Positions 24,780-36,465 of a stretch of 64,000 bases of DNA are shown here, in pieces; position 1 is the stretch's first letter, and every line of letters starts with the position of its first letter. Under the pieces are notes generated by a model. That model was not told the DNA's origin. It saw only the letters and a program-made list of their open reading frames with translations, and did no database searches. The translations under genes and the position numbers were made by a program. The stretch is from Pseudoalteromonas shioyasakiensis (GTDB lineage Bacteria; Pseudomonadota; Gammaproteobacteria; Enterobacterales; Alteromonadaceae): assembly GCF_019134595.1 (NCBI RefSeq), contig NZ_CP077770.1:516001-580000 (forward strand), read 5' to 3'.

Positions 24780-26593
24780 GAAGCAGAGGGAAAAAGCCAA
24801 CAAATACCTTGATCACATGGCGTTTTTCGCTGGTGTGTTCAGTGGTGTTTTTAGTATTTATGTCATTGGTTGCACGAGCCGCTTTTTTACAAGTCATTGA
24901 GCCAGATAAAGCGCGTTCAGAAAGTGATAAACGTACAGTGCGAGTTGAAAAACAACATGTACAGCGTGGCATGATCTTCGATCGCAATGGTAAAGAATTA
25001 GCTGTCAGTGTGCCTGTGGTGAGTGTGTACGCCGACCCTAAAGCGCTAAACAAGTCCCTGATCAGTAAAGTACTGCGTCAAGCCCGAAAAAACGGCGAAG
25101 ATCAACAAGCGCTTGCTGAAAACACCGCTGAATTAAACAAACGTATTGCTGCTTATTACAATAATGATATCCGCTGGCGTGAACTTGCGGATGTACTGCG
25201 TATTGACCCTAGTAAAATTAACTCTCGCCTTCGTGATAACCCAAAGCGTCGCTTTGTTTATTTAAAACGTCAAGTTACTCCTGCTGTAGCTAACTACATT
25301 GGTGACCTTCGTTTACCAGGCATCCATTTACTCGATGAATCAAAACGTTATTACCCAGCAGGTGAAGTGACGGCTCATGTTATTGGCTTCACTAACATTG
25401 ATGGTCATGGTATTGAAGGCATTGAAAAGCTATATGAGAAATCGTTAACCGGTGTTGAAGGGCAACGTACCATCCGTAAAGATGCGCAAGGCCGTGAAGT
25501 AGAAGTACTTGATGAACGAGAACGTGTAGAGCCAGAGAGCATTCATTTAAGTATCGATCAGCGTATTCAAGCAATTGCATACAAAGCGGTGAAATCAGCG
25601 GTGCTATCGTACAAAGCGACCTCAGGTTCAGCCATGGTTGTGGATGTTAAAACCGGTGAAGTGTTAGCCATGGTTAATAGCCCATCGTTTAACCCGAACA
25701 ACCTCAATGATGCCGCACCGCATAAGCGTCGTAATCGTGCTATCACCGATTTGTTTGAGCCAGGTTCAACTGTTAAGCCGCTAGCCATTTTAGCTGGTTT
25801 AGACTACGGCGCAATTCAACCGGATTCAATTGTTGATACTTACCCTGGCTGGATGCGTGTTGGTGGCAGCCTTGTACAAGATACCCGTAACCATGGTGAG
25901 ATGACGTTAAGAGAGATCTTAAAGTATTCCAGTAATATGGGTGTAACAAAGGTGAGTCAAGAACTACCAAAAGACTACTTTGTTAGCCTTTATGAAAAAG
26001 TCGGATTTGGCAGCGACAGTGGTACGGGCATGGTTGGTGAAAGCAGTGGTTTGTTTTATCCAAATCGCCGCTGGTCTGATCATGAAATTGCTGCTTTATC
26101 ATTTGGTTACAACTTAGCAGTAAGCACCGCACAAATGGCGCGTTTTTATGCCATGTTAGGTTCAGGCGGTGTTATGCGTCCATTAACTGTACTTAAACAA
26201 GAGTCGGTACCAGAAGGCGAGCGTATTTTTCAACAAAAAGATGTTGAAGCTGTTGTTCACATGATGGAAAGCGTGTTTGAGAAAGGCGGAACTGCACAAA
26301 AAGTTCATGTTGATGGTTATCGTGCTGCAGGTAAAACAGGTACCTCTAAAAAAGCCGCTGTTGGTGGTTATGGTGACGAATACGTTGGTTATTTTGCTGG
26401 TATCGCACCTGCAAGCAACCCGCGTTTAGCGGTAGTAGTATTGATTAATGAGCCGGGTGGAGATGTTTATTACGGCGGTGCGACGGCAGGTCCTGCATTT
26501 GCAGAGATTGTCTCCAATGCCTTAAGAATTCTAAACGTTGCACCGGACAAAGATGCGGTTGCGTACGTAGAAGGCAAAGATAACGATGCGTGA
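24776..26593 (+). CDS. ftsI: Septal peptidoglycan transpeptidase FtsI (PBP3)
   Basis: The 605-residue class B penicillin-binding protein has a membrane anchor at about residues 17-40, a pedestal domain and the transpeptidase domain with the catalytic SxxK at Ser331 (EPGSTVKP), the SSN motif (KYSSNMG, near 383) and KTG (AGKTGTSKK, near 520). It crosslinks septal peptidoglycan with FtsW. It starts within the ftsL stop (ATGA) and its end overlaps murE by 8 bases. Confidence 0.97.
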   Translation: MRSRGKKPTNTLITWRFSLVCSVVFLVFMSLVARAAFLQVIEPDKARSESDKRTVRVEKQHVQRGMIFDRNGKELAVSVPVVSVYADPKALNKSLISKVLRQARKNGEDQQALAENTAELNKRIAAYYNNDIRWRELADVLRIDPSKINSRLRDNPKRRFVYLKRQVTPAVANYIGDLRLPGIHLLDESKRYYPAGEVTAHVIGFTNIDGHGIEGIEKLYEKSLTGVEGQRTIRKDAQGREVEVLDERERVEPESIHLSIDQRIQAIAYKAVKSAVLSYKATSGSAMVVDVKTGEVLAMVNSPSFNPNNLNDAAPHKRRNRAITDLFEPGSTVKPLAILAGLDYGAIQPDSIVDTYPGWMRVGGSLVQDTRNHGEMTLREILKYSSNMGVTKVSQELPKDYFVSLYEKVGFGSDSGTGMVGESSGLFYPNRRWSDHEIAALSFGYNLAVSTAQMARFYAMLGSGGVMRPLTVLKQESVPEGERIFQQKDVEAVVHMMESVFEKGGTAQKVHVDGYRAAGKTGTSKKAAVGGYGDEYVGYFAGIAPASNPRLAVVVLINEPGGDVYYGGATAGPAFAEIVSNALRILNVAPDKDAVAYVEGKDNDA

Positions 26594-28064
26594 TTTAAAA
26601 CCGATTCTTAATCATATTGATGTTGAGGCCAATAGTTTAGTGGTTAATCAACTACGTCTTGATAGTCGAGATGTGAAAGCTGGCGATGTGTTCGTTGCCA
26701 TCAAAGGCCATCAGCTTGATGGTGGACAGTTTATTAAAAAAGCCATTGAAAATGGCGCGGTGGCAGTTATTGCTGACCGTTTATGTGAATTCGAAAGTGA
26801 GTTTGAACCACTTTACTTAGTTACCGATTTAGCGAAAAAGCTACCGGCACTTGCGGCTGCTTTTTACCAGCAACCTTCAAAGCAGTTGGATTTAGTGGGT
26901 GTGACTGGCACCAATGGTAAGTCAACGACCACTGCGATGATCGCGCATTTAGCACAGCACTGCCACAAACGTGCAGCAGTGATTGGTACGCTCGGTTATG
27001 GGCATCCTGATAACCTGACAGAGCTTGCAAATACCACGCCATCGAGCGTTGATTTACAACGTATTTTATCTGAACTTGTAACAGAACAGCATGATGTTGT
27101 GGCTATGGAAGTCTCATCTCATGGCTTAGTTCAGCAACGTGTTGATCAGTGTAAATTTAAAGCGGCAGTATTTACTAACCTTTCGCGTGACCACTTAGAT
27201 TATCATGGCACGATGGATGCCTATGGTGATGCGAAGTTGATGTTAATGCGTGACCATATGCCTGAGCTTGTGGTGCTTAATCAAGATGATGCGCAAGTTG
27301 AAGCATGGTTAGAAAAATACGACTTCAATAACCTAATTTGTTACGGCCATAAAAACCTAACGCCTAAAAATGCGCGTTTTGTTTATTTCAGCGATGTAAC
27401 ATATGATAATGCCGGTATATCAGCGAAGTTCGATACCAGTTGGGGGCAGGCTGAAGTTAATTGCACACTGTTTGGCGAGTTCAACTTATATAATTTAGCC
27501 GCTGCAATGGCCACTTTATTAGGTATGGGTTACCCACTTGAATTACTCGTTGAAGGGTGTAAATCATTGCAGCCTGTTGCTGGGCGCATGCAGGCATTTA
27601 GTGCGCCAGGTCAACCGACTTGTATTGTTGATTATGCCCATACTCCTGACGCATTAGCACTGGCATTACAAGCATTGCAAAAACATGTTCCAGGTGGCGT
27701 GAGCTGTGTGTTTGGCTGTGGTGGTGACCGTGATAAAGGCAAACGCCCGATGATGGCAAAAGCTGCTGAAGGCAATGCTGACCATATTATTGTCACCAGC
27801 GATAACCCAAGAAGTGAAGATCCTGACGTAATTATTGCTGATGTGATTGCGGGGCTTGAGCAGCCTGAACGCGCACATTGTGAAGCAGACCGCGCGCAGG
27901 CTATTAGTTATGCCATTGCGCAAGCAGGTGCTGATGATGTCATTCTAATTGCGGGCAAAGGCCACGAAGACTATCAAATTATTGGCGACCAACGAATCGA
28001 CTTCTGCGATCGTCAATATGTACAACAACAATTAAAAGAAAAATCGCAAGGGGCGCAGTTATGA
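26586..28064 (+). CDS. murE: UDP-MurNAc-L-Ala-D-Glu:meso-diaminopimelate ligase
   Basis: The 492-residue Mur ligase has the ATP loop GVTGTNGKSTTT near residues 104-115, the central EVSSHGL block and DYAHTPDAL near 345. The DNPR motif (TSDNPRSEDPD) indicates meso-diaminopimelate rather than lysine specificity. It adds the third residue of the stem peptide in the cytoplasm. The start overlaps ftsI and the stop overlaps the murF start. Confidence 0.96.
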   Translation: MRDLKPILNHIDVEANSLVVNQLRLDSRDVKAGDVFVAIKGHQLDGGQFIKKAIENGAVAVIADRLCEFESEFEPLYLVTDLAKKLPALAAAFYQQPSKQLDLVGVTGTNGKSTTTAMIAHLAQHCHKRAAVIGTLGYGHPDNLTELANTTPSSVDLQRILSELVTEQHDVVAMEVSSHGLVQQRVDQCKFKAAVFTNLSRDHLDYHGTMDAYGDAKLMLMRDHMPELVVLNQDDAQVEAWLEKYDFNNLICYGHKNLTPKNARFVYFSDVTYDNAGISAKFDTSWGQAEVNCTLFGEFNLYNLAAAMATLLGMGYPLELLVEGCKSLQPVAGRMQAFSAPGQPTCIVDYAHTPDALALALQALQKHVPGGVSCVFGCGGDRDKGKRPMMAKAAEGNADHIIVTSDNPRSEDPDVIIADVIAGLEQPERAHCEADRAQAISYAIAQAGADDVILIAGKGHEDYQIIGDQRIDFCDRQYVQQQLKEKSQGAQL

Positions 28065-29449
28065 TCCCTATGGATTTTGATTGGCTAGCTAAAGTTCTAG
28101 CAACAGATTACCAAGGTGGTAATCAAACGGTAAAAAATATTAACACTGACACGCGTACTTTGTGCGATGGTGAAGTGTTTTTAGCGCTGCAAGGGCCTAA
28201 TTTTGATGGTCACAAATTTGTTGCGCAAGCTAAAGAAAAAGGCGCGATTGCTGCTATTGTGGCACACCCTGTTAATGTCGATATTGTGCAGTTTGTGGTA
28301 GCTGACACGCGTATTGCGCTTGGCCACATTGGTGCTGCTGTGATGGCACAGGTTGCACCAAAAACAATTGCTATTACAGGAAGCGTGGGTAAAACGACCG
28401 TTAAAGAAATGTGTGCGGCGATTTTATCTGGTCATGGTGAAGTGCTGGCTACAAAAGGCAACTTTAACAATGACATTGGTGTACCACTCACCTTATTACG
28501 CCTTGAGCCGCAGCACCAGTATGCGGTGATCGAATTAGGTGCCAATCACATTGGTGAAATAGCATACACAGTAGCAATGACGAAACCTGATGTTGCTGTG
28601 GTATGTAATGTTGCAGCTTCTCACTTAGAAGGCTTTGGCTCACTACAAGGTGTAGCAACGGCCAAAGGTGAAATCTATGACGGCTTAAAGCCTGATGGTG
28701 TTGCCATAGTAAATTGCGATAGCGATTATGCTGATTTTTGGCTTGAAAAGTTAACTGATCGCAACGTAAAACGTTTTTCTACTAGCAAACAATTAGATTA
28801 TTGGGCAGAAGATGTGGTGCTTGATGAGCAAGCCCGTGCTTCTTTTGTGCTTTGTAATAAAGATAAAAAAGTACCTGTCACTCTGGCATTACCGGGCAAA
28901 CATAATATTGCTAATGCGTTAATAGCCACCGCGTTAACCACTGAGCTCGGTGTAAGCCTAGAAAGTGTTGCATCAGCGTTGGCAACCATGGGTGAAGTTA
29001 AAGGCCGTGTGAACGTCCTTAAAGTGTCAGACACATTGACGGTTATTGATGATACCTACAACGCAAATGTGCAGTCGGTGAAAGCCGCAATTGATTTATT
29101 AAGTGATATGCCGGGCCGTCGTATTTTTGCGTTAGGTGATATGGGTGAGCTTGGTGAAGAAGCGCGTTTTTATCATCAACAAGTCGGTGAGTACGCACAA
29201 CAAAAAGGCATTGATGAGCTTTACAGCCTAGGTGTTTTAAGCAAGTCAGCCAGTGATGTATTTGAAAAGCCAAACCGCCACTTCTCAAGCCGTGAACAAT
29301 TACTACAACAATTACAAAGTGAGCTTGCTCAATCGATGCAGAAAACCACTGTTGTAGTAAAAGGTTCGCGCAGTTCTCGTATGGAGCTTGTGGTCACAGA
29401 TTTAGTAAATAGCCAACAAAATGGCAACAATGGAGTATCGTCATGTTAG
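28061..29449 (+). CDS. murF: UDP-MurNAc-tripeptide:D-Ala-D-Ala ligase
   Basis: The 462-residue Mur ligase has the ATP loop [13 protein letters not shown] near residues 106-118, followed by [27 protein letters not shown] and the C-terminal [11 protein letters not shown]. It adds D-Ala-D-Ala to the stem peptide. ATG 28061 overlaps the murE stop (ATGA) with AAGGGG upstream; an ATG three codons later is a possible alternative. Its end overlaps mraY by 7 bases. Confidence 0.96.
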   Translation: MIPMDFDWLAKVLATDYQGGNQTVKNINTDTRTLCDGEVFLALQGPNFDGHKFVAQAKEKGAIAAIVAHPVNVDIVQFVVADTRIALGHIGAAVMAQVAPKTIAITGSVGKTTVKEMCAAILSGHGEVLATKGNFNNDIGVPLTLLRLEPQHQYAVIELGANHIGEIAYTVAMTKPDVAVVCNVAASHLEGFGSLQGVATAKGEIYDGLKPDGVAIVNCDSDYADFWLEKLTDRNVKRFSTSKQLDYWAEDVVLDEQARASFVLCNKDKKVPVTLALPGKHNIANALIATALTTELGVSLESVASALATMGEVKGRVNVLKVSDTLTVIDDTYNANVQSVKAAIDLLSDMPGRRIFALGDMGELGEEARFYHQQVGEYAQQKGIDELYSLGVLSKSASDVFEKPNRHFSSREQLLQQLQSELAQSMQKTTVVVKGSRSSRMELVVTDLVNSQQNGNNGVSSC

Positions 29450-30525
29450 TTTGGCTGGCAGAGTATTTAACACAGTATTACAGTGGCTTTAATGTTTTTT
29501 CTTACCTAACGCTGCGCGCAATTTTAGGTATTTTAACAGCGCTGCTTATTTCACTTTATTTTGGCCCTAAGCTAATTCGTGCATTACAAAAAATGCAGAT
29601 TGGTCAGGTGGTTCGTCACGATGGTCCTGAGTCTCACCTATCTAAAAAAGGCACCCCAACTATGGGCGGCATATTGATTTTAGGGGCGATTTTTACCAGT
29701 ACATTATTGTGGGCAGACCTTTCAAATAAATATGTTTGGGCAACCTTATTTGTCGTGGGCTCGTTAGGTGTGGTTGGCTTTGTGGATGACTACCGTAAAG
29801 TGATCCGCAAAGACCCTAAAGGCTTAATTGCTAAGTGGAAATACTTTTGGCAATCAGTGATTGCGTTAGTGGTTGCCTGTGCGCTTTATTTTACCTCGCA
29901 GCAAGGCAGCGAAACTTCGTTAGTTGTGCCGTTTTTCAAAGACGTGTTACCACAGCTAGGGTTGTTTTATATAGTGATGACTTATTTTGTAATTGTCGGT
30001 ACGTCGAACGCGGTAAACCTAACAGATGGCCTTGATGGTTTAGCGATTGTGCCAACCATTTTAGTGGCGGCAGCACTTGCCATTATTGCTTATTTAACAG
30101 GTAACGTTAATTTCTCAAGCTACCTACATATTCCACATTTACCGCTCGCCAGTGAGCTTGTGGTTGTGTGTACAGCAATTGTGGGAGCTGGACTTGGTTT
30201 CTTATGGTTTAACACCTACCCAGCACAGGTATTTATGGGTGATGTAGGCTCATTAGCACTTGGTGGTGCTTTGGGTATTATTGCGGTGCTGGTTCGTCAG
30301 GAACTGGTACTTATCATCATGGGTGGTGTGTTTGTAATGGAAGCATTGTCGGTGATTTTACAAGTAGGCTCTTACAAATTACGTGGTCAACGTATTTTTA
30401 GAATGGCGCCTATTCACCACCATTATGAATTAAAGGGTTGGCCTGAGCCGCGCGTAATTGTGCGCTTTTGGATAATTTCAATCGTGCTAGTACTTGCTGG
30501 CCTTGCGACATTAAAGATCAGGTAA
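29443..30525 (+). CDS. mraY: Phospho-MurNAc-pentapeptide translocase
   Basis: The 360-residue inner-membrane protein has about ten membrane segments and the MraY motifs [10 protein letters not shown] (residues 66-75), GFVDDYRKV (near 111), [13 protein letters not shown] (near 188) and the His-rich [10 protein letters not shown] near residue 325. It makes lipid I from UDP-MurNAc-pentapeptide and undecaprenyl phosphate. It sits in the usual place between murF and murD and abuts murD without a gap. Confidence 0.97.
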   Translation: MLVWLAEYLTQYYSGFNVFSYLTLRAILGILTALLISLYFGPKLIRALQKMQIGQVVRHDGPESHLSKKGTPTMGGILILGAIFTSTLLWADLSNKYVWATLFVVGSLGVVGFVDDYRKVIRKDPKGLIAKWKYFWQSVIALVVACALYFTSQQGSETSLVVPFFKDVLPQLGLFYIVMTYFVIVGTSNAVNLTDGLDGLAIVPTILVAAALAIIAYLTGNVNFSSYLHIPHLPLASELVVVCTAIVGAGLGFLWFNTYPAQVFMGDVGSLALGGALGIIAVLVRQELVLIIMGGVFVMEALSVILQVGSYKLRGQRIFRMAPIHHHYELKGWPEPRVIVRFWIISIVLVLAGLATLKIR

Positions 30526-31851
30526 ATGACAGTTATTAACGAGATTAAAAATAAACAAATTTCAGTGCTCGGACTCGGTGTAACCGGTCTGGGCATTGTG
30601 CGTTTTTTATTATCTCAGAATATTAAGCCAATTGTTGTTGATAGCCGCACAGCGCCGCCGGGTGCTGATTGGCTAAATGAGCATGCTAGTGAGTTAACGA
30701 CTCACTTTGGTGATTTAGAACAGGCAGACTTAGCCAGCAATGACATTATTATCATCAGCCCTGGTTTAAGCCTCGCGACACCTGCTGTAGCAAAAGCGAT
30801 TGATGCTGGTGTTGAAGTGGTTGGTGACGTTGAGCTTTTTGCCCGTTTAACCGATAAACCAATTGTTGCGGTGACAGGTTCAAATGGTAAGTCGACGGTA
30901 GTTACATTGGCGTTTGAAGTACTTAAAGCGGCCGGTTATAAAGTTGGCCTCGGTGGCAACATTGGTACTGCGGTACTTGATTTACTATCGCAAGACTATG
31001 ATGTGTATGTACTTGAACTGTCGAGCTTTCAGCTTGATACAACATATAGCTTAAAAGCGAAAAGCGCCTGTGTATTGAATGTTAGCGAAGATCACCTCGA
31101 TCGTTATCCAAGCTACCAAGCATACATTGACTCTAAGCAAAGTATTTATAACGGCTCTGAGCTTGCGGTAGTTAATGCCATTGATGTGGCAACGCATACT
31201 GCAAAGCAGCCCCAAGTGAGCTTTGCGCTCGCTAATGCAGATTTTGCCTTGGTTGAACATCAAGGTGAGCAATACTTTGCAGCACACGGTAAGCCAGTAT
31301 TACCAGCAAGCTGCTTAAATGTTGTTGGCTCACACAATCAACAAAACGCCTTAGCGGTAATGGCATTACTGAGCTCGTTTGATATTGCTAAAGAGCATTA
31401 CCAGCAAGCGTTTAGTGCTTTTACTGGGCTTGCACACCGTTGTCAGTTTGTTGCTGAAATTAATGAAGTAAAATACTTTAACGATTCAAAAGCGACCAAC
31501 GTAGGTGCAACCATCGCTGCGATTGAAAGCTTAGCTGATCAAGCAAAGCAATTAGTTGTGATTGCCGGTGGTGATGCAAAAGGGGCTGATTTAGATGCCT
31601 TAAAGCCATACTTAAACAACAAAGTAAAAGCGCTTGTTTGTTTTGGTAAAGATGCTAAAGCGTTAGTGGCTCTAACTGAAAAAGGCCACCTAACCACTAA
31701 CATGCATGAAGCGGTGAAACTAGCAAAACAGTTAAGCAGCAGTGGCGATATCGTTTTATTAGCACCTGCATGTGCCAGCATTGATATGTATAACAATTAT
31801 ATGCAACGTGGTGATGACTTTGCGCAGTGCGTATTGGCGGAGGCAGTATGA
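30526..31851 (+). CDS. murD: UDP-MurNAc-L-alanine:D-glutamate ligase
   Basis: The 441-residue Mur ligase has an N-terminal Rossmann-like start (VLGLGVTGLGIVRFL), the ATP loop VTGSNGKSTVV near residues 115-125, ELSSFQLDTT and the closing NDSKATNVGAT block near 324. It adds D-Glu to UDP-MurNAc-L-Ala. Its TGA overlaps the ftsW ATG. Confidence 0.96.
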   Translation: MTVINEIKNKQISVLGLGVTGLGIVRFLLSQNIKPIVVDSRTAPPGADWLNEHASELTTHFGDLEQADLASNDIIIISPGLSLATPAVAKAIDAGVEVVGDVELFARLTDKPIVAVTGSNGKSTVVTLAFEVLKAAGYKVGLGGNIGTAVLDLLSQDYDVYVLELSSFQLDTTYSLKAKSACVLNVSEDHLDRYPSYQAYIDSKQSIYNGSELAVVNAIDVATHTAKQPQVSFALANADFALVEHQGEQYFAAHGKPVLPASCLNVVGSHNQQNALAVMALLSSFDIAKEHYQQAFSAFTGLAHRCQFVAEINEVKYFNDSKATNVGATIAAIESLADQAKQLVVIAGGDAKGADLDALKPYLNNKVKALVCFGKDAKALVALTEKGHLTTNMHEAVKLAKQLSSSGDIVLLAPACASIDMYNNYMQRGDDFAQCVLAEAV

Positions 31852-33023
31852 TTGCATTTGCTGACATCCGTGAAGCATTAACACCAAAACAATCGCCGCA
31901 ACTTTATGATGTGCCGTTATTGTATTGCATGTTGATGTTGATTGGCGTTGGCTTTGTGATGGTAACCAGTGCCTCTATGCCAACAGCAGAGCGATTATTT
32001 GATAATCCGTATCACATTATCATTCGCCATGGCATGTTCTTAATTATGGGCTTTTTCTTGTTTTGGATTGCCACTAACGTGCCTATGGATTGGTGGAAGC
32101 GCAGTAACGCCTATTTATTGTTGCTGGGTTTAGGTTTGCTGGTTTTGGTGCTGATTGTTGGCCGTGAAGTGAACGGTGCAAAGCGTTGGATACCTATTGG
32201 CCCAGTGGGCTTTCAGGTCGCTGAAGCCGCCAAGCTGTATTTCTTTAGCTACATTGCTGGTTACTTAGTGCGTAAACGTGAAGAAGTACAAGAGAACTTA
32301 AAAGGTTTCTTTAAGCCATTAGCTGTATTTGGTGTGTATGCGTTTTTGATTTTGATGCAGCCAGACTTAGGAACTGTAGTTGTATTGTTTGTGACGACAG
32401 TTGGTTTGTTATTTTTAGCAGGTGCTAAGTTATGGCAGTTTTTTGGCCTTATCTTAACAGGTATTGCTGCAGTGGTAGTGCTAATTATCGCTGAACCATA
32501 TCGTATGGCTCGTGTAACAGGCTTTTTAGAACCGTGGGAAGATCCATTCGGTAAAGGTTATCAGTTAGTACAATCGCTAATGGCGTACAGTCAAGGTGGT
32601 TGGTTTGGTCAAGGCTTAGGTAATAGTGTACAAAAACTACAATACCTGCCCGAAGCACATAATGACTTTATCTTTGCTGTGATTGGTGAAGAGCTCGGCT
32701 TTTTTGGCGTATTTAGTATTTTGATTGTGCTTGCTGTATTTGTATTCAGAGCCCTGTTAATTGGTCAAAAAGCGCTGCAATGTGGCAAAGAGTACGAAGG
32801 CTATTTTGCCTTTGCTATTGGTATCTGGTTTGCGTTTCAAACCATGGTAAATGTTGGTGCAAGTGCCGGTATTTTGCCAACCAAAGGCTTAACACTACCG
32901 TTTATTTCGTACGGTGGCTCTAGCTTATTAATTATGACCATAGCAACAGGTGTACTTTTGCGAATAGATTTTGAAACAAAGATGGCGACTAAGCAGGCAA
33001 CCTCACGTGGAGGTAAGCGATGA
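31848..33023 (+). CDS. ftsW: Septal peptidoglycan polymerase FtsW (SEDS family)
   Basis: The 391-residue SEDS protein has about ten membrane segments. Conserved blocks are NGAKRWIPIGPVGFQVAE, LMQPDLGTVVVLF, AYSQGGWFGQGLGNSVQK and PEAHNDFIFAVIGEELG. FtsW polymerises septal glycan from lipid II with FtsI. ATG 31848 is chosen since GGAGG lies 6 nt upstream and it overlaps the murD stop; an earlier GTG at 31827 lies inside murD and upstream of that site. It overlaps murG by 4 bases. Confidence 0.96.
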   Translation: MIAFADIREALTPKQSPQLYDVPLLYCMLMLIGVGFVMVTSASMPTAERLFDNPYHIIIRHGMFLIMGFFLFWIATNVPMDWWKRSNAYLLLLGLGLLVLVLIVGREVNGAKRWIPIGPVGFQVAEAAKLYFFSYIAGYLVRKREEVQENLKGFFKPLAVFGVYAFLILMQPDLGTVVVLFVTTVGLLFLAGAKLWQFFGLILTGIAAVVVLIIAEPYRMARVTGFLEPWEDPFGKGYQLVQSLMAYSQGGWFGQGLGNSVQKLQYLPEAHNDFIFAVIGEELGFFGVFSILIVLAVFVFRALLIGQKALQCGKEYEGYFAFAIGIWFAFQTMVNVGASAGILPTKGLTLPFISYGGSSLLIMTIATGVLLRIDFETKMATKQATSRGGKR

Positions 33024-34093
33024 GTAAAAAGTTACTTGTTGTTGCAGGTGGTACCGGTGGCCATATTTTTCCAGGTATTGCAGTTGCTGACTTTTTAAAA
33101 CAGCAAGGCTGGCAAGTTAGTTGGATTGGCACGCCTGACAGAATGGAAGCAACGGTAGTACCTAAGCACAATATTGAGATTGATTTTATCAATGTGAAAG
33201 GTGTGCGCGGAAATGGAATTAAACGCCTGATTAAAGCACCTTTTATGGTGATGAATGCGATTTTTCAAGCACGTAAAATTTTAAAAGCTCAAAAGCCTGA
33301 TGTTGTTCTTGCTATGGGTGGCTATGTGACCGGACCTACTGGAATTGCAGCAAAGAGCTTAGGAATTCCTTTGGTTATTCATGAACAAAATGCTGTTGCA
33401 GGCATGAGTAACCGCTGGCTAGCGAAGTTTGCCAACAAAGTGCTGGCAGCTTTTCCATCGGCTTTTGCAAAAGAACAATGCGAAGTAGTGGGTAACCCAA
33501 TCAGAGCAAGTGTCGCTAATGTCACTGCTAAGCAAACAACGACACCAATTAATGTGCTGGTGGTAGGCGGTTCACTTGGTGCACAGGTACTAAATGAGAC
33601 TTTACCTGCTGTATTCAGTGAACTTTCAGCGCTAACAGCGCTTAATATATGGCACCAAACGGGTAAAAATAATGAACCGAATGTGACTGCCAGCTATCAA
33701 CAGTTAGGATTAACTGAAAATAGTAAAGTTGCTGAATTTATTGATGATATGGATAGTGCATATCAATGGGCCGATTTGGTAATTTGCCGTGCTGGTGCAT
33801 TAACGGTGAGTGAGATTGCGGCAGCAGGAAGAATGGCCTTATTTGTGCCTTTTCCGCATGCTGTAGATGACCATCAAACTGCCAATGCAAAGTATTTAGT
33901 GACTGAGCAAGCTGCGTTGATTATGCAGCAAAGTGAGTTTAACCAAGCGGCGGTTGTTGAGTTATTAAAGCCTTACGTAAATGCACCAGAAAAAATTTCA
34001 ACAATGGCAAGTAAAGCAAAACAGCTTGCTATTTTAGATGCCACAGCCAATGTTGCAAAACGCTGTGAGCAACTAGCAGATAGAAGAGATTAG
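33020..34093 (+). CDS. murG: UDP-GlcNAc:lipid I N-acetylglucosaminyltransferase
   Basis: The 357-residue GT-B glycosyltransferase has [17 protein letters not shown] near residues 6-22, [16 protein letters not shown] near 92-107, [13 protein letters not shown] and the donor-binding [16 protein letters not shown]. It makes lipid II at the inner face of the membrane. GGAGG precedes the ATG, which overlaps the ftsW stop. Confidence 0.97.
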   Translation: MSKKLLVVAGGTGGHIFPGIAVADFLKQQGWQVSWIGTPDRMEATVVPKHNIEIDFINVKGVRGNGIKRLIKAPFMVMNAIFQARKILKAQKPDVVLAMGGYVTGPTGIAAKSLGIPLVIHEQNAVAGMSNRWLAKFANKVLAAFPSAFAKEQCEVVGNPIRASVANVTAKQTTTPINVLVVGGSLGAQVLNETLPAVFSELSALTALNIWHQTGKNNEPNVTASYQQLGLTENSKVAEFIDDMDSAYQWADLVICRAGALTVSEIAAAGRMALFVPFPHAVDDHQTANAKYLVTEQAALIMQQSEFNQAAVVELLKPYVNAPEKISTMASKAKQLAILDATANVAKRCEQLADRRD

Positions 34094-34095
34094 TA

Positions 34096-35547
34096 GTGAA
34101 AGAAAGCACGATGAAAGAAAACAACACTCGTCCTGCGATGCGTCGTATCGACACTATCCACTTTGTGGGTATTGGTGGCGCAGGCATGGGTGGTATTGCC
34201 GAAGTACTTGCTTTTGAAGGCTACCGCATCACAGGTTCAGACATTGCGCACAGTGCGATGACTGAGCGCTTAATTAAAGTGGGTGCAGAAGTATTTATTG
34301 GTCATGATGAAAACAATGTAAAAGATGCCAGCGTGGTGGTGGTATCAAGTGCGATTAACGAGCAAAACCCTGAGATTAAAGCAGCAAAAGCGGCGCGTAT
34401 TCCTATTGTTCGCCGCGCAGAAATGTTGGCTGAATTAATGCGTTTTCGCCACGGTATTGCAGTGGCAGGCACTCATGGTAAAACAACAACCACGAGTTTA
34501 ATCGCGAGCATTTATGCACAAGCAGGCCTTGATCCAACCTTTATTATTGGTGGCTTGCTAAACAGTGCTGGGAGTAATGCCAAGGTTGGTAAAAGTGACT
34601 TTTTAATTGCAGAAGCTGATGAGAGCGATGCGTCATTCTTACATTTACAGCCTATGGTATCTGTGATCACAAATATTGAAGAAGATCACATGGATACGTA
34701 CGGCGGTAGCTTAGAAAAAATGAAAGACACGTATGTTGATTTCATTCATAACTTACCGTTTTATGGTTTAGCTGTGGTGTGTATTGATTCTGAGGTTGCT
34801 GCAGAGCTAATCCCTCGCTTTGGGCGTCCTGTTATTACCTATGGTGAATCGGCAGAAGCTGATTACCGCATGGTTGATTTTAGCCAAACAGCGAATACTT
34901 GTTCATTTAATGTTGTAAATAAGCAAGGTGAAAGCCTAGCAGTTACGCTTAATATGCCGGGTAAGCACAATGCGCTTAACGCGACTGCTGCGATTGCGGT
35001 CGCTAAAGATCAAAACATCGCTAACCATGCAATTTTAGAAGCGCTAACAAAATTTGAAGGGGTGGGTCGTCGTTTTCAGCATTACGGAAGCTTTGAAAAT
35101 GAGCGCGGCAATGTCATGTTAGTTGATGATTATGGCCATCACCCATCAGAAGTTGCGGCGACGATTGCGGCGGTTCGTGAAGGTTGGCCAGATAAACGTT
35201 TAGTGATGATTTATCAGCCGCACCGTTATAGTCGAACCCGTGATTTATACGAAGACTTTGTCAAAGTACTGGCTGATGTTGATCAGTTATTACTGCTAGA
35301 TGTGTATTCAGCGGGTGAAGAGCCAATAGTGGGAGCCGACAGCAAGAGTTTATGTCGTAGTTTACGCCAGCGTGGTAAAGAGCCATTACATGTTGCTAGT
35401 AACTCTGAGCTTGCTGGTGTCCTTGCCAGTACACTGCAAGATAATGATTTAGTTTTAACACAAGGCGCTGGTAACATAGGCCAGTTAGTGAAAAAGTTAG
35501 CAGCAACCGAGTTGTCTATTGAACAACTAAAGCAGGTAAACGTATGA
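34096..35547 (+). CDS. murC: UDP-MurNAc:L-alanine ligase
   Basis: The 483-residue Mur ligase has [17 protein letters not shown] near residues 22-38, the ATP loop [11 protein letters not shown] near 120 and the [14 protein letters not shown] block. It adds L-Ala as the first stem residue. The start is uncertain: GTG 34096 (GAAGAG 6 nt upstream) or ATG 34111, five codons later; both keep the conserved domain whole. The stop overlaps the ddl start. Confidence 0.96.
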   Translation: MKESTMKENNTRPAMRRIDTIHFVGIGGAGMGGIAEVLAFEGYRITGSDIAHSAMTERLIKVGAEVFIGHDENNVKDASVVVVSSAINEQNPEIKAAKAARIPIVRRAEMLAELMRFRHGIAVAGTHGKTTTTSLIASIYAQAGLDPTFIIGGLLNSAGSNAKVGKSDFLIAEADESDASFLHLQPMVSVITNIEEDHMDTYGGSLEKMKDTYVDFIHNLPFYGLAVVCIDSEVAAELIPRFGRPVITYGESAEADYRMVDFSQTANTCSFNVVNKQGESLAVTLNMPGKHNALNATAAIAVAKDQNIANHAILEALTKFEGVGRRFQHYGSFENERGNVMLVDDYGHHPSEVAATIAAVREGWPDKRLVMIYQPHRYSRTRDLYEDFVKVLADVDQLLLLDVYSAGEEPIVGADSKSLCRSLRQRGKEPLHVASNSELAGVLASTLQDNDLVLTQGAGNIGQLVKKLAATELSIEQLKQVNV

Positions 35548-36464
35548 GCCAGTTAAGTGACAAATTTGGCAAAGTAGCGGTACTTTTTGGCGGCACATCT
35601 GCCGAAAGAGAAGTATCTCTTAAATCAGGCCAAGCTGTATTGAATGCTTTGCAAAGTGCTGGCGTTGATGCCATTGCTTTTGATCCGAAAGATCAGCCGT
35701 TATGGCAATTAAAAGAATTAAACATTGAACGTGTATTCATTGCCCTTCATGGTCGTGGTGGTGAAGATGGCACTATTCAAGGTGCACTTGAGTTTATGGG
35801 TATTCCATATACAGGCAGTGATGTTTTAGGTTCTGCGCTTGCGATGGATAAAGTACGTTGTAAGCATTTATTTAAAGCAATGGGGCTGAGCACAGCACCT
35901 TATGCTGTTGTTGATAGCCGCCATGAGTTTGACAGCCAAGCGATTATTAATGAATTTGGTAAAGTGATGGTGAAACCGTCACATGAAGGTTCAAGCATTG
36001 GTATGGCTGAAGCAAACAGCGCAGAGCAACTCGATGCTGCGCTTAACGCTGCGTTTAAGTTTGATAGTCAAGTGCTTGTTGAGCAGTGGATCACTGGCCG
36101 TGAATTTACTGTTGCTGTACTTGGACAAGATGTTCAGCCTGTCATTGAGATGACGACGCCAAATGGTTTTTATGACTATCAAGCTAAGTATCAATCGAAT
36201 ACAACTCAGTATCATTGCCCTGCAGATATATCTGTGCAAGAAACTGAATTGTTGCAAGATATGGCATTAAAAGCATTTGATTTAGTCGGTGCAAGTGGTT
36301 GGGGACGTGTTGATGCGATGCGTGATCAGCAAGGTAACTTTTACTTATTAGAAGTAAATACGGTACCAGGCATGACTGAAAAGTCTTTAGTGCCAATGGC
36401 AGCAAAAGCGAATGGTGCAAGCTTTGAACAATTAGTTGTTCGCATTTTGGAGCAAACCCTTTAA
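35544..36464 (+). CDS. ddl: D-alanine:D-alanine ligase (DdlB type)
   Basis: The 306-residue ATP-grasp enzyme has [17 protein letters not shown] (residues 14-30), [17 protein letters not shown] near 68-84, [12 protein letters not shown] and the metal-binding [19 protein letters not shown] near the C-terminus. It makes D-Ala-D-Ala for MurF. Its length is that of the short DdlB class found in dcw clusters. Confidence 0.97.
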   Translation: MSQLSDKFGKVAVLFGGTSAEREVSLKSGQAVLNALQSAGVDAIAFDPKDQPLWQLKELNIERVFIALHGRGGEDGTIQGALEFMGIPYTGSDVLGSALAMDKVRCKHLFKAMGLSTAPYAVVDSRHEFDSQAIINEFGKVMVKPSHEGSSIGMAEANSAEQLDAALNAAFKFDSQVLVEQWITGREFTVAVLGQDVQPVIEMTTPNGFYDYQAKYQSNTTQYHCPADISVQETELLQDMALKAFDLVGASGWGRVDAMRDQQGNFYLLEVNTVPGMTEKSLVPMAAKANGASFEQLVVRILEQTL

Positions 36465-36465
36465 T

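Noticed and set aside
31827..31850. Upstream GTG start for ftsW
   Set aside because: It precedes the GGAGG ribosome-binding site and adds residues not found in FtsW; ATG 31848 fits the site and the ATGA overlap.
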